Positions 7,586 through 16,561 of a stretch of DNA of 64,000 nucleotides are shown here, in pieces. The translations under genes and the position numbers were made by a program. The notes under the pieces are model-generated. The model had not been told where the DNA came from. It saw nothing but the letters and a program-made list of their open reading frames with translations, and searched no databases. The stretch is from Algoriphagus terrigena DSM 22685 (GTDB lineage Bacteria > Bacteroidota > Bacteroidia > Cytophagales > Cyclobacteriaceae). The stretch is taken from assembly GCF_000429445.1 (NCBI RefSeq), contig NZ_AUBW01000008.1, positions 124,001 through 188,000 on the forward strand. The letters run 5' to 3'. Numbering within the stretch: position 1 is the stretch's first letter; the number at the start of each line of letters is the position of its first letter.

Positions 7586-8740
7586 ATGAATACGATTCTC
7601 GAACAGACATTTTCAGTTCCCTTCCGATATCCGGTGTGTTTCACGGAGGATCTTTTTGATCCGAAAAACATGATTTTGGTCGATGTCCTGCGGGGGGAGC
7701 GTGTCCCCAAGGTTCTTTTCGTGATCGACAGCGGCGTATCTGATACCCATCCGGGATTGGTTCAGCAGGTGAAGGGCTATGCTAAGAGCCACAAGGATGC
7801 ATTCATCCTGGCAGCCGAGCCGATGATTGTCATCGGTGGAGAAGCTTGTAAAAATGATTCTATGCTTTATCAGGACGTTGTCGAAGCAACGCATTTGTAC
7901 GGTATCGACCGACATTCCTACATCGCAGTGATCGGCGGCGGAGCAGTCCTCGATATGGTCGGCTTTGCTGCAGCAATCTCCCATCGCGGTATACGCTTGA
8001 TCCGAATTCCGACCACTGTCTTGTCCCAAAATGACTCAGCAGTCGGTGTGAAAAACAGCATCAATGCCTACGGCAAAAAGAACTACCTCGGTACGTTTAC
8101 GCCTCCCAATGCGGTTTTGAACGATTTCAATTTCCTTAAAACCCTCGATGAACGGGATTGGAGAGCGGGGATTTCTGAAGCGATCAAAGTGGCGCTGATC
8201 AAAGATCTGAGCTTCTTCGAATGGTTGGAAGCGAATGCCGAGGGACTTGCACAGCGGGAGATGGAGCCCATGAAGCAACACATCATCCGTAGCGCCCAGA
8301 TGCACATGGACCATATTTCGGGAAAAGATCCCTTTGAGTTTGGTTCTTCGCGTCCGCTTGATTTTGGACATTGGGCTGCACATAAGCTGGAGAAACTGAG
8401 TGACTTCCGCATCCGGCATGGAGAAGCGGTGGCCATTGGGATTGCACTGGATTCGACCTATTCCTTTTTGCAGGGAAGAATCTCAGAAGCTGATCTAAAT
8501 CGGATTATTAGCCTGATGAAAACGCTCGGATTTGTCCTTTTTGCTCCAGAGCTCCAAGGCGAAAGTTTAATAAAAGGCCTTAAAGAGTTCCAAGAGCACC
8601 TCGGCGGCCAATTGACGATCACGCTTCTTGAAAAACTCGGCAAAGGTCTTGAAGTTCATGAGATGAACGAGGACTTGGTCCATCAGTCGGTTGACTTGCT
8701 CCAATCTTTTCAGGAAAAATCCAACTTGATTACTTCCTGA
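7586..8740 (+). CDS. eboD: EboD, 3-dehydroquinate-synthase-fold enzyme
   Basis: 384 residues, sugar phosphate cyclase superfamily. NAD-site motifs are clear (VIGGGAVLDMVGFAAA, IRIPTTVLSQNDSAVG). The three metal-ligand regions are GISEAIKVAL (Glu), LDFGHWAAHKLE (His) and RHGEAVAIG (His). Several positions that are near-invariant in true AroB differ: GGK becomes GVK after the S-A-V segment, N-F-G-H-T becomes DFGHW, and the Lys in the R-x4-K motif before it is His here (RSAQMHMDHISGKD). This suggests a substrate other than DAHP. Some sugar phosphate cyclases use sedoheptulose 7-phosphate; EboD chemistry is unknown. Confidence 0.85.
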   Translation: MNTILEQTFSVPFRYPVCFTEDLFDPKNMILVDVLRGERVPKVLFVIDSGVSDTHPGLVQQVKGYAKSHKDAFILAAEPMIVIGGEACKNDSMLYQDVVEATHLYGIDRHSYIAVIGGGAVLDMVGFAAAISHRGIRLIRIPTTVLSQNDSAVGVKNSINAYGKKNYLGTFTPPNAVLNDFNFLKTLDERDWRAGISEAIKVALIKDLSFFEWLEANAEGLAQREMEPMKQHIIRSAQMHMDHISGKDPFEFGSSRPLDFGHWAAHKLEKLSDFRIRHGEAVAIGIALDSTYSFLQGRISEADLNRIISLMKTLGFVLFAPELQGESLIKGLKEFQEHLGGQLTITLLEKLGKGLEVHEMNEDLVHQSVDLLQSFQEKSNLITS

Positions 8741-8758
8741 TTTTTCTAATTTCACCTT

Positions 8759-9970
8759 ATGGAGATCAAGGGCTTTCATCTTAGCTATTGCAGCAACATC
8801 CATCCGGGTGAAAGCTGGGATGCAACTTTTCAGAATCTCAAGATTTATATTCCCGAGGTTCGGCAGCGGCTGAAAGTGAAGGGCCCATTCGGGATTGGTC
8901 TGAGGTTGTCCAATGAAGCTTCGCTGGTTTTGGAAAAGCCGGAAAAGCTCAAGGAATTTCGGACTTGGCTGGACAAAGTCAACGCCTATGTGTTTACACT
9001 TAACGGCTTCCCCTACGGTGATTTTCACCGACAGATTGTCAAGGAAAAAGTCCATTTTCCGGACTGGACGACTGCCGAGCGGAAAGATTATACCATCCGA
9101 TGCTTCCGGATTTTAGCGGAACTTTTGCCTGCTGGCTTGGATGGAGGAATGTCTACTTCGCCGATTTCCTACCGCCATTGGTTTACCTCTGAGCAGGAAT
9201 TGGAAGATGGAATGGAGACAGCTACCCGGCACTTGCTGGAAGTGGTCGAGGAATTGGCGAAAATCCGCAAGGAAACTGGAAAACTTCTGCATCTGGATAT
9301 CGAGCCCGAGCCGGATGGGATTTTGGAAAATTCCGACGAGATGATCTGGTTGTTTACCGATTGGTTACTTCCCAAAGGCAAACCTTGGCTGGCGCAAAAG
9401 TTGGGAATTTCGGAGGTCGAAGCGGAAGAGCTCATCAAGACCCATACTCAGGTTTGCTATGACGTCTGTCATTTTGCAATAGTATACGAGGAACCGGCGA
9501 GCACCTTTGCCAAGTTTGCGGCAGCGGGCATCAAGATCGGAAAGATCCAGATTTCTGCCGCACTGAAAGTGCTGATTCCCGAAACTGCCAACGAAAAATT
9601 CAGCCTGGGCAAAAAACTGGAGGCTTTTGCCGAATCCACTTATCTGCATCAGGTAGTCGCCAGGCGTGCGGATGGGAAACTGAAATCCTACGCTGATCTG
9701 CCCCAGGCGCTGGAAATTCTCCCCAAGACCAAGGAGCTGGAATGGAGAATCCATTTTCACGTGCCCGTCTTTCTGGAGGACTATGGCTCCTTCTCTTCCA
9801 CGCAGGAGACGATTTCGATTGTACTCAAAGAAATTTTATCCAATCCAGAAGTCACCCAACAACTGGAAGTGGAAACCTATACCTGGGAAGTTTTGCCAGA
9901 GGATACCCGCCTGAGCTTGGGCGAATCCATCGCACGGGAATTGAGTTGGGTGATTGGGGAAATGGGGTAG
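8759..9970 (+). CDS. eboE: EboE, metabolite traffic protein, sugar-phosphate isomerase-like TIM barrel
   Basis: 403 residues, xylose-isomerase-like TIM barrel. The N-terminal LSYCSNIHPGESW is characteristic of EboE. Likely metal ligands follow the family order: LHLDIEPEPD (Glu), CYDVCHFAIVYEE (Asp, His), RIHFHVPVF (His) and EVETYTWEVLP (Glu). The protein is soluble, without signal peptide. It follows eboD by 18 bases. The isomerase or epimerase reaction is assumed from fold only. Confidence 0.88.
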   Translation: MEIKGFHLSYCSNIHPGESWDATFQNLKIYIPEVRQRLKVKGPFGIGLRLSNEASLVLEKPEKLKEFRTWLDKVNAYVFTLNGFPYGDFHRQIVKEKVHFPDWTTAERKDYTIRCFRILAELLPAGLDGGMSTSPISYRHWFTSEQELEDGMETATRHLLEVVEELAKIRKETGKLLHLDIEPEPDGILENSDEMIWLFTDWLLPKGKPWLAQKLGISEVEAEELIKTHTQVCYDVCHFAIVYEEPASTFAKFAAAGIKIGKIQISAALKVLIPETANEKFSLGKKLEAFAESTYLHQVVARRADGKLKSYADLPQALEILPKTKELEWRIHFHVPVFLEDYGSFSSTQETISIVLKEILSNPEVTQQLEVETYTWEVLPEDTRLSLGESIARELSWVIGEMG

Positions 9971-9985
9971 GGCGTTCCAAGACGA

Positions 9986-9998
9986 GAGACCGAAGTTG
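9986..9998 (+). repeat. Short intergenic repeat, copy 1
   Basis: The 13-mer GAGACCGAAGTTG, 15 bases after the eboE stop, recurs exactly at 26206-26218, 11 bases after the receptor stop. Both copies are followed at short distance by a similar TTTAATTT(T)CC. This may be a small dispersed intergenic repeat. Confidence 0.4.
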
Positions 9999-10104
9999 GA
10001 AGTTTGGACCCATTTAATTTTCCAGATTGGACTCAGAGGAAATGCTCAGCTCTGCCCCTTAATTGTGGAATATACCAATCCCAAATTTTGATTAGAATCT
10101 GACC

Positions 10105-11475
10105 ATGAAAAAAACTGTCGTCCTCAATATCGTTGCCCTTTCTCCCAGACTGATCGGAGAGCACACCCCCTTTCTCAAAAAATGGATAGAAACGCGTAAT
10201 CGCTCGGTGGTCGAACCCGTACTTCCTGCTGTCACTTGCTCGGCGCAGTCGGCCTATCTGACTGGAAAATGGCCTTCTGAAAATGGGATCGTGGGCAACG
10301 GCTGGTATTTCGAGGAGGAGTGCGAGATCAAATTTTGGAGGCAGTCCAATAAGCTAGTCCAAGGCGAGAAGATCTGGGAAGTCCTGAAAAAGGAAAATCC
10401 AAACTTCACGGTCGCCAATATGTTTTGGTGGTACAACATGTATTCTAGCGTCGACTATGCCGTGACGCCGCGACCGCTGTATCTACAGGACGGGCGCAAG
10501 ATGCCTGACTGCCATTCCCAGCCGATGGAACTTCGCGATCGCCTGCAAAAGGAGCTCGGGCAGTTTCCCTTATTTTCTTTTTGGGGACCAAATACAAACA
10601 TATCGTCCAGTAAATGGATAGCCGAGGCTTCGAAAAAAGTCGATGAATGGCACAATCCCACGCTGAATCTGATCTACATTCCGCACCTCGATTATGGTTT
10701 GCAGAAGTATGGGATCGACTTTGACAAGATCGGAAAGGATCTCCGAGAGGTCGATGCGCTGGCTGAGGATCTGATCACGTATTTCGAAAAGCAAGGAACA
10801 CAGGTTTTGTTATTATCTGAATATGGCATTACGACTGTGAGCAAACCCGTTCATCTCAACCGGATTTTCAGGGAAAAGGGCTGGATTCAGGTAAAAGATG
10901 AATTGGGCCTAGAGACCTTGGACGCGGGGACTTCTACCGTTTTTGCGGTGGCGGATCATCAGGTCGCTCACGTTCATGTGAATGACAAATCGAAACTTGC
11001 CGAGGTCGGATCCCTGCTCGAGAAGACTCCGGGTGTGGAAAAAGTTCTCGATGCTGCTGGTAAAAAAGACTACCACATCGACCACGAGCGAGCCGGAGAT
11101 TTCGTCGTAATCGCGGACGCTGATTCCTGGTTTACCTATTACTTCTGGCTGGATGATACGAAGGCACCGGACTATGCGAGATGTGTGGATATCCACCGCA
11201 AACCCGGCTACGATCCGGTTGAACTCGTTTTGAATCCGGCAATCAAAATTCCTCTTCTGACCGTCGGAGCAAAGGTTTTAAAGAAGAAACTCGGATTCCG
11301 GTACCTGATGGACGTGATCCCGCTGGACGCGACTTTGGTCAAGGGTGCCCACGGCCGCATTCCAGAATCGGATCTTGACAAGCCGCTTTTCGTGTCCGAC
11401 AGAAGTCTCTACTCAGAGAAGAAAATCCAGCCTACAGCGGTTTTCGATTTGATTATCAAGGCAGTGGCTGGTTAA
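10105..11475 (+). CDS. eboF: EboF, nucleotide pyrophosphatase/alkaline phosphatase-type phosphodiesterase
   Basis: 456 residues, alkaline phosphatase superfamily (type I phosphodiesterase/NPP). The nucleophile Thr44 lies in PAVTCSAQSAYLTG. Other metal-site pieces are IYIPHLDYGLQKYG, LLSEYGI, ADHQVAH and VKGAHG. The usual first metal-binding Asp of NPPs seems replaced by Asn in TVVLNIVALSP. No signal peptide is obvious; the N-terminus is Lys-rich then hydrophobic, so it may be cytoplasmic or loosely membrane attached. It is separated from eboE by 134 bases and may have its own promoter. The substrate is unknown. Confidence 0.85.
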   Translation: MKKTVVLNIVALSPRLIGEHTPFLKKWIETRNRSVVEPVLPAVTCSAQSAYLTGKWPSENGIVGNGWYFEEECEIKFWRQSNKLVQGEKIWEVLKKENPNFTVANMFWWYNMYSSVDYAVTPRPLYLQDGRKMPDCHSQPMELRDRLQKELGQFPLFSFWGPNTNISSSKWIAEASKKVDEWHNPTLNLIYIPHLDYGLQKYGIDFDKIGKDLREVDALAEDLITYFEKQGTQVLLLSEYGITTVSKPVHLNRIFREKGWIQVKDELGLETLDAGTSTVFAVADHQVAHVHVNDKSKLAEVGSLLEKTPGVEKVLDAAGKKDYHIDHERAGDFVVIADADSWFTYYFWLDDTKAPDYARCVDIHRKPGYDPVELVLNPAIKIPLLTVGAKVLKKKLGFRYLMDVIPLDATLVKGAHGRIPESDLDKPLFVSDRSLYSEKKIQPTAVFDLIIKAVAG

Positions 11476-11547
11476 AATTCCCAAAAAACGGCGCTGTTTC
11501 TTTGATTTTAGTTTAAATTGATTTTCTTCGTAGTGAAATTATTTTCT

Positions 11548-12693
11548 ATGAAGAAGTTGATTCTGATTTTTTTAGCGCCACTTGTTTTTTCCTGTGGAGG
11601 TAAATCAACTGAAGGTACTGCGTCGGGCAATATCCTCGAAAATCTTAGCTATTCAATAGACACTCTTTCGGTCGATTCCAATGGCGAAATCATCGATCTG
11701 GGATCTGAATTGAGGAATTTTTCGCTTTCGTCAGATAGAAGTTCGTTGTTTCATTTTGACCACAAGAGAAATATTCTTCAGGAAATTGACCTACAAGAAT
11801 TGAAGCTCATAAACAATATTCATTTCGAACGTGAGGGACCAAACTCGATTGGATTTAATCCACCGCAATTCCAAAGTTTGGCAAATGACCAAATGCTCGT
11901 CTCCACCTACGGTTTTGGAGTCAATATCTTTGGTATAAACGGTCAAAAGCAAAAAAGCCTGAAATTCAATTTCAAAGAGATTGAGGGTCTGGATTACGAC
12001 GAAGGGGGGCTGATTACACATAAAGCTATCGTCAGTGAAGACGAAAAACGTTTGTTTGCTCTGTCGATGTTGGATCCTTCTTCACCTGAAATCAAGCTAA
12101 TTATCGTTGACCCTGAACAGAAAACAGGTAAAACCATTCCCCTGCCTGCAATGAACCAAGCGTTGGAATCAATTATTATTTTGAGAACTCCGGGTTCAAT
12201 CTCCCGGATATCGGGAGACATCGGCATACAACCCTTGAAAGGTAAGCTGTATGTAACCAGTTCGGTCACTTCTGATGTTTACCAATACGACTACGTGCGT
12301 GACTCTTTAGTATTGATTGAGTTTCCGCATCGGCTAGTGCCCTCCAAAAAAACTGGTGAGTTTAAAAATTTGGTCTCGGACGAAAAGGAATTTTACGAAG
12401 AGGCTGGAAAGCTCATTTATCAAATCAGCTTTGAAAAGCTGATTTGGGATGAGCAGCGAAATCTGTTTTTCCGATTTGCCAGTAAGCCGATTCCTGACCA
12501 AGAGAAGAAATGGTACAATGAGGCTGAAGTTTTTCTCTTCGCCTATGATCACAATTTGACTCTTTTAGGAGAAACGCATTTGCCCGAGATCAATAAAGTG
12601 CCGGATTATCCCTTCTTCAAAGACGGCAAGCTCTGGTCTTGTGTGAATTTAGATGACGAGCTGGGCTTTGCGGTGATGGATTTTAAGTTTTAA
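11548..12693 (+). CDS. DUF4221 lipoprotein, copy 1
   Basis: 381 residues from the ATG at 11548 (an upstream in-frame TTG at 11518 would spoil the lipoprotein signal). The signal LILIFLAPLVFSC ends in a lipobox with Cys16, so it is a lipid-anchored envelope protein. The body looks like a beta-propeller, with short repeats and the signature FEREGPNSIG. It ends FFKDGKLWSCVNLDDELG. The function of DUF4221 is unknown. It is the first of three tandem paralogues; the next begins one base after its stop. Confidence 0.8.
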   Translation: MKKLILIFLAPLVFSCGGKSTEGTASGNILENLSYSIDTLSVDSNGEIIDLGSELRNFSLSSDRSSLFHFDHKRNILQEIDLQELKLINNIHFEREGPNSIGFNPPQFQSLANDQMLVSTYGFGVNIFGINGQKQKSLKFNFKEIEGLDYDEGGLITHKAIVSEDEKRLFALSMLDPSSPEIKLIIVDPEQKTGKTIPLPAMNQALESIIILRTPGSISRISGDIGIQPLKGKLYVTSSVTSDVYQYDYVRDSLVLIEFPHRLVPSKKTGEFKNLVSDEKEFYEEAGKLIYQISFEKLIWDEQRNLFFRFASKPIPDQEKKWYNEAEVFLFAYDHNLTLLGETHLPEINKVPDYPFFKDGKLWSCVNLDDELGFAVMDFKF

Positions 12694-12694
12694 G

Positions 12695-13828
12695 ATGATG
12701 AAAAAGCTGGCTTACATAGTCACCGTCTCATTTTTACTTAGCTGTGGTAATGATAAAAAAGCCATAGAATCTTATCGTATTCCCGTATTTGCTTTTTCTA
12801 TTGATACTGTTAAAGTAGATTCCAAAGAGAAATTACTGTCAGTTCAGGCTGGATTGAGAAGCATGACTTTGGCTCCAGATGGCCAATACTTATTTTTTTA
12901 CAATGCGGTGGAAAAGCGGCTGGACAGAATCGACTTGAATAGGTACGAATTGGATCGATCCGTTCAGTTTGCATCAGAGGGACCAAATGGAATAGGGAGT
13001 CTTTCTATATATGATTTCCATGTGACAGATCAAAAGGAGTTTTATTTCTCCGCCTTCGATGGAATCAGAAAGATGGATTTTATTGGAAACCGACTCTCCT
13101 TTTACAATTGGGATGTGGAGGAATTTGTATCCAAAACTCTCCCGTCAAATACAATTGCAAGCTTCAGTGGGGATTATGATTCAAAGGGGAATCTCTTTGC
13201 CGGAGTATATGGCAAATCCAGAGGTGGTAACTCGTCGGGTGAAGGCCTAGTCCTGATTGACTTGGGCGAGCGCAAGAGTAGAACCGTGGATATCCCTTTA
13301 TTAAAGCAACTTAAGGAATTTGAAATTGAACTGGTTGGTGATTCTCCCATAGAAAATGGAGACGAGTTTTTCATGGAATTGGTAAGGGATCAAGTTTTGA
13401 TCAGTACTAGTACAATAAATGCCGTAGCTATTTATGACCTGAAAACAGATTCACTTTATCAAAAAAGCTTCGTCACGGATCTGCTCCCTGCTCAGAAACC
13501 TGGAAATTTTCCTCGGAAGGTCAGTTCGATGGATGCCTTTGAGCAAGCGGTGAAGACCAAATACTATGAGCCAACTTTTGGCAAGTTTACTTATGATCCG
13601 CTTTCGAAACGATATTTCAGGTTCTCTCGCTATCAAATCGATGCCTTTAAGGGATCAAACAATTGGATCAGCGTGCTTTCTGTTTTTGATGAAATGCTAA
13701 ATCTGATTTACGAGACAGATCAGGTTCCCAATTTTAACGGGAATGTGTTTTTCAAAGACGGCTACCTACACCAGGGAATCAATCAAAATGATGAATTGGC
13801 TTTTATAAGACTAAAACCAAATTTATGA
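12695..13828 (+). CDS. DUF4221 lipoprotein, copy 2
   Basis: 377 residues, lipoprotein signal MKKLAYIVTVSFLLSC. It shares FASEGPNGIG and FFKDGYLHQG with its neighbours but is the most divergent of the three at the C-terminus (NQNDELAFIRLKPNL). A likely extracytoplasmic propeller of unknown function. Its stop overlaps the start of copy 3 by four bases (ATGA), so the three are one translation-coupled operon. Confidence 0.8.
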   Translation: MMKKLAYIVTVSFLLSCGNDKKAIESYRIPVFAFSIDTVKVDSKEKLLSVQAGLRSMTLAPDGQYLFFYNAVEKRLDRIDLNRYELDRSVQFASEGPNGIGSLSIYDFHVTDQKEFYFSAFDGIRKMDFIGNRLSFYNWDVEEFVSKTLPSNTIASFSGDYDSKGNLFAGVYGKSRGGNSSGEGLVLIDLGERKSRTVDIPLLKQLKEFEIELVGDSPIENGDEFFMELVRDQVLISTSTINAVAIYDLKTDSLYQKSFVTDLLPAQKPGNFPRKVSSMDAFEQAVKTKYYEPTFGKFTYDPLSKRYFRFSRYQIDAFKGSNNWISVLSVFDEMLNLIYETDQVPNFNGNVFFKDGYLHQGINQNDELAFIRLKPNL

Positions 13829-14949
13829 CTATTAGAGACTTTTTCTTGGGCCTATTACTTCCTTTACTAGTCTCCTGTGGAACAGAAACTTCTGAAAAGG
13901 CCGAATCTGGAAATGTTCTTGAAAATCTGACCATCACGGTCGATACTCTGATGATCGATTCAAAAGATAGACTCTTTGAACTCTATCGGGGACCTCGCTC
14001 TTCTTCTATTTCGGAGGATGGAAAGTTCCTTTTTCTTTTTAATTCCAGGACCAGCCAAATCCAGCAGATCAATCTCGACAAGTTGGAATGGGAAAGGGAC
14101 ATTGACTTCGAAGTAGAAGGACCGAATGGAATCGGCGATGCTGTTTTTGAGACCGAATCACTTGTAGACGGCACCTTCCTGATCACAGGCTATCGGAAGA
14201 TGGGAATCTTTGATGAATCTGGTACGAAGATCAAAGATTTCTCGATTTCTTCCCTTCCTATTTCCACTGATTTGGAGGAGCTTGATTATGCGCTAATTCT
14301 TTCTAAAGATCAAAAGAGCATGTTTTCTCTCCCAGGAGTTCGGTATTATGAGCCCCGAACTTTTGCAAAGATCGATCTTCAGACCTATGAAATTGACAAC
14401 GTTCCGATCAAGGAGATGGATTGGATCTCTGATATAAAGGTCGGAGTATCTACCCATTATATGTTTGACGAATACATGTACGTCCAGCAGTTTAAGAATC
14501 AGATTTTGGTCTTGACGCCATCAAGCAGTTCATTTTATCGGTATGACATGGAAGCTGATTCCCTGACCTACCATTCGTTTGTACACGTGTTGAGTCCCGT
14601 CGCCAATGACATCAAGCTGAAAATGATCGTCGAATCGAATGAAGAATACCAAGACGAGTTGAGGCGGTTTTTCATGTCATACAAGTTTGGGCAGCCCCTT
14701 TGGGATGAAAGCAGGGATCTGTATTTCCGCTTTGGCAGAAAGCCGGTATCCATAGACGACTCATTTCAAATCACGTCGAGCCAGGTTTTTATGTATGTCT
14801 ATGATCAAGACTTCAAATTGGTCGGAGAGGCCGAATTGCCGGAGATTTCAAAGGCGCCAAATGAGCCCTTTTTCAAAGACGGCAAGCTCTGGTCCTATGT
14901 CAATGTTGAGGATGAGCTCGGCTTTGCGGTGATTGATTTTAAGTTTTGA
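13825..14949 (+). CDS. DUF4221 lipoprotein, copy 3
   Basis: 374 residues, lipoprotein signal ending LLPLLVSCG. It carries FEVEGPNGIG and a C-terminus (FFKDGKLWSYVNVEDELG) nearly identical in DNA to copy 1, though the middle has diverged. This points to duplication with later gene conversion at the 3' end. It converges on the HD gene with two bases between stops. Possible roles are sensing or binding at the cell surface; nothing in the sequence decides this. Confidence 0.8.
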   Translation: MTIRDFFLGLLLPLLVSCGTETSEKAESGNVLENLTITVDTLMIDSKDRLFELYRGPRSSSISEDGKFLFLFNSRTSQIQQINLDKLEWERDIDFEVEGPNGIGDAVFETESLVDGTFLITGYRKMGIFDESGTKIKDFSISSLPISTDLEELDYALILSKDQKSMFSLPGVRYYEPRTFAKIDLQTYEIDNVPIKEMDWISDIKVGVSTHYMFDEYMYVQQFKNQILVLTPSSSSFYRYDMEADSLTYHSFVHVLSPVANDIKLKMIVESNEEYQDELRRFFMSYKFGQPLWDESRDLYFRFGRKPVSIDDSFQITSSQVFMYVYDQDFKLVGEAELPEISKAPNEPFFKDGKLWSYVNVEDELGFAVIDFKF

Positions 14950-14951
14950 GT

Positions 14952-15533
14952 CTAGGCTAATCCCAGTCTCTTCTTCACCGTCAGTAGATTTTCCTGCTTT
15001 TTGGGCTCCCGGTGGATGCGGCAGTATTCGGTGTGGTAGTGGTGCTTTTGCATGAAGACCAACTGGAGCTCGTCCCATGCCTGCTCGGTAAAGTCCGGAT
15101 TGAAATGCTTCAATTCCTGATAGAGCGTCTCACCGATTTGATCAAAAAGATCCGTTCCCAGGTACTCCAGATCGGCATCAGCCAGGATGTTTTCGAGGTG
15201 ATTGGTCGGACTTTGGGGGATTTTGGTAGCCATGATCATCCCGTAGATTTTTTTCAGCTCGGCGGGAGAGTAGAAGTTGGCGAGGTAGGATTCGGCTATT
15301 TTGCAGCCCTTTTCCTCATGGTCTTTGGGGTTGTCGATGAATCCGGTGTCGTGAAAAAGCGCCGCCAACTTCAGCAGATGAATGTCTTCGCTCGACACCT
15401 CGGATTCATTGGCCAAAAAAATCGCCTGATCCAGCACGTAGGTGGTGTGCCCCAGATTGTGGTAGGCGAGATGTTGAGGCAGTTTTGCCAAAATATCCCG
15501 ATAGATTGTGTGTTGGATTTCTTCAAAAACCAT
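14952..15533 (-). CDS. HD-domain metal-dependent hydrolase
   Basis: 193 residues. HD-superfamily ligands are visible: YHNLGHTTYV, LAALFHDTGF (the HD pair) and LADADLEYLG. Such proteins are phosphohydrolases acting on nucleotides or related compounds; the exact substrate is not known. The start ATG shares one base with the stop of the YitT gene (TGATG), so it is the second gene of a two-gene operon on the minus strand. Confidence 0.8.
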   Translation of the reverse strand: MVFEEIQHTIYRDILAKLPQHLAYHNLGHTTYVLDQAIFLANESEVSSEDIHLLKLAALFHDTGFIDNPKDHEEKGCKIAESYLANFYSPAELKKIYGMIMATKIPQSPTNHLENILADADLEYLGTDLFDQIGETLYQELKHFNPDFTEQAWDELQLVFMQKHHYHTEYCRIHREPKKQENLLTVKKRLGLA

Positions 15534-16426
15534 CAGCTGTGCTTTTTACCGACCCGTTTGATGACTCCACCTTTCACTTCCTTGATCGTCTGGACATAAA
15601 AGAAGGCCTTAGGGTCTATATTTTTGATCGCTTCTTTCATTCGGTGTACTTCCAGCCTGGTGACTACAGTCATGATGATGTCACAGGGATGCTTGATGTG
15701 AAATGTCTCAGGAAGATAGCCTCTTTCGCCTTTATAAACAGAGATAGCCTTCCCAAAATCCTTCACGATTAGTTCCTTCACTTTGTCCTCCTCACGGGAG
15801 ATAATAGTCAGGGCCGTGTATTCCTCAAATCCCTCCACCACATAATCCGTCATCTTGATGGCAGTGAAATACGTTAGTATCGAATACATCGCAGGTTCTA
15901 TGCCGAAAAATATAGCGGCGAACAACATGATCAGCGAGTTCAAAAAAACAGTGATTTCGCTGGCTGAAAGCGGGGAATTTTTCTGTACAAATTCGGTAAT
16001 GACCTCAAAACCATCGATCAATCCGCCCCCTCGTATAATCAGTCCGATGCCAAGACCCATCAATATTCCGCCAAATACCGCGCTTAAAACCAAATCTCTG
16101 GTAATTGGACCGATACTCAAAAATTCGAGTACAGCCACCAGCAGAAATACTGAAAAGGTAGATTGGACTGCGAAAGTCTTCCCGATTTTTTTCCACCCCA
16201 GGTATAAAAACGGGATGTTAATTACCACCAACAGCACGTTGAGGTTAATCCCATAATGGAGGTTTGCAATGATGGCAATGCCTGTCACTCCGCCATCCAA
16301 AAACTTATTGGGAAGCATGAATACTTCCAGTGAAATTGCCGCACAGAAGACTCCTGTTACGATGTAAAAAATTGACATTGGATCGAAAACTGCTTTCCAG
16401 TCAACTTCTTGTTTATTAAGGTTCAT
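15533..16426 (-). CDS. YitT family membrane protein with DUF2179 domain
   Basis: 297 residues from the ATG at 16426; an upstream in-frame TTG at 16489 would add 21 poorly fitting residues. Five or six transmembrane helices fill residues 15-200 (FYIVTGVFCAAISLEVFMLP, GLGIGLIIRGGGLIDGFEV). A soluble DUF2179 domain follows from about residue 210 (ALTIISREEDKVKELIVKDF). The gene is a member of YitT/UPF0750, of unknown transport role. It is translationally coupled to the downstream HD hydrolase. Confidence 0.85.
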   Translation of the reverse strand: MNLNKQEVDWKAVFDPMSIFYIVTGVFCAAISLEVFMLPNKFLDGGVTGIAIIANLHYGINLNVLLVVINIPFLYLGWKKIGKTFAVQSTFSVFLLVAVLEFLSIGPITRDLVLSAVFGGILMGLGIGLIIRGGGLIDGFEVITEFVQKNSPLSASEITVFLNSLIMLFAAIFFGIEPAMYSILTYFTAIKMTDYVVEGFEEYTALTIISREEDKVKELIVKDFGKAISVYKGERGYLPETFHIKHPCDIIMTVVTRLEVHRMKEAIKNIDPKAFFYVQTIKEVKGGVIKRVGKKHS

Positions 16427-16561
16427 TCTGCGTGCTGTGAAAAAAGAATACGTTTTTTCTCCAATTAATTTTTCGTAAAATTTAAGCAAAAAGGGATGGC
16501 GCCCAAACCCGAATCTGAGAATTCTTTAAGGAAAGTGAAATAATCTGCCGTTTCCCGCATT

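Noticed and set aside
7586..8740. EboD as the AroB of the shikimate pathway, together with aroE at 58.4 kb
   Set aside because: Its active-site residues diverge from AroB, it is embedded in the ebo cluster, and aroE is 50 kb away.
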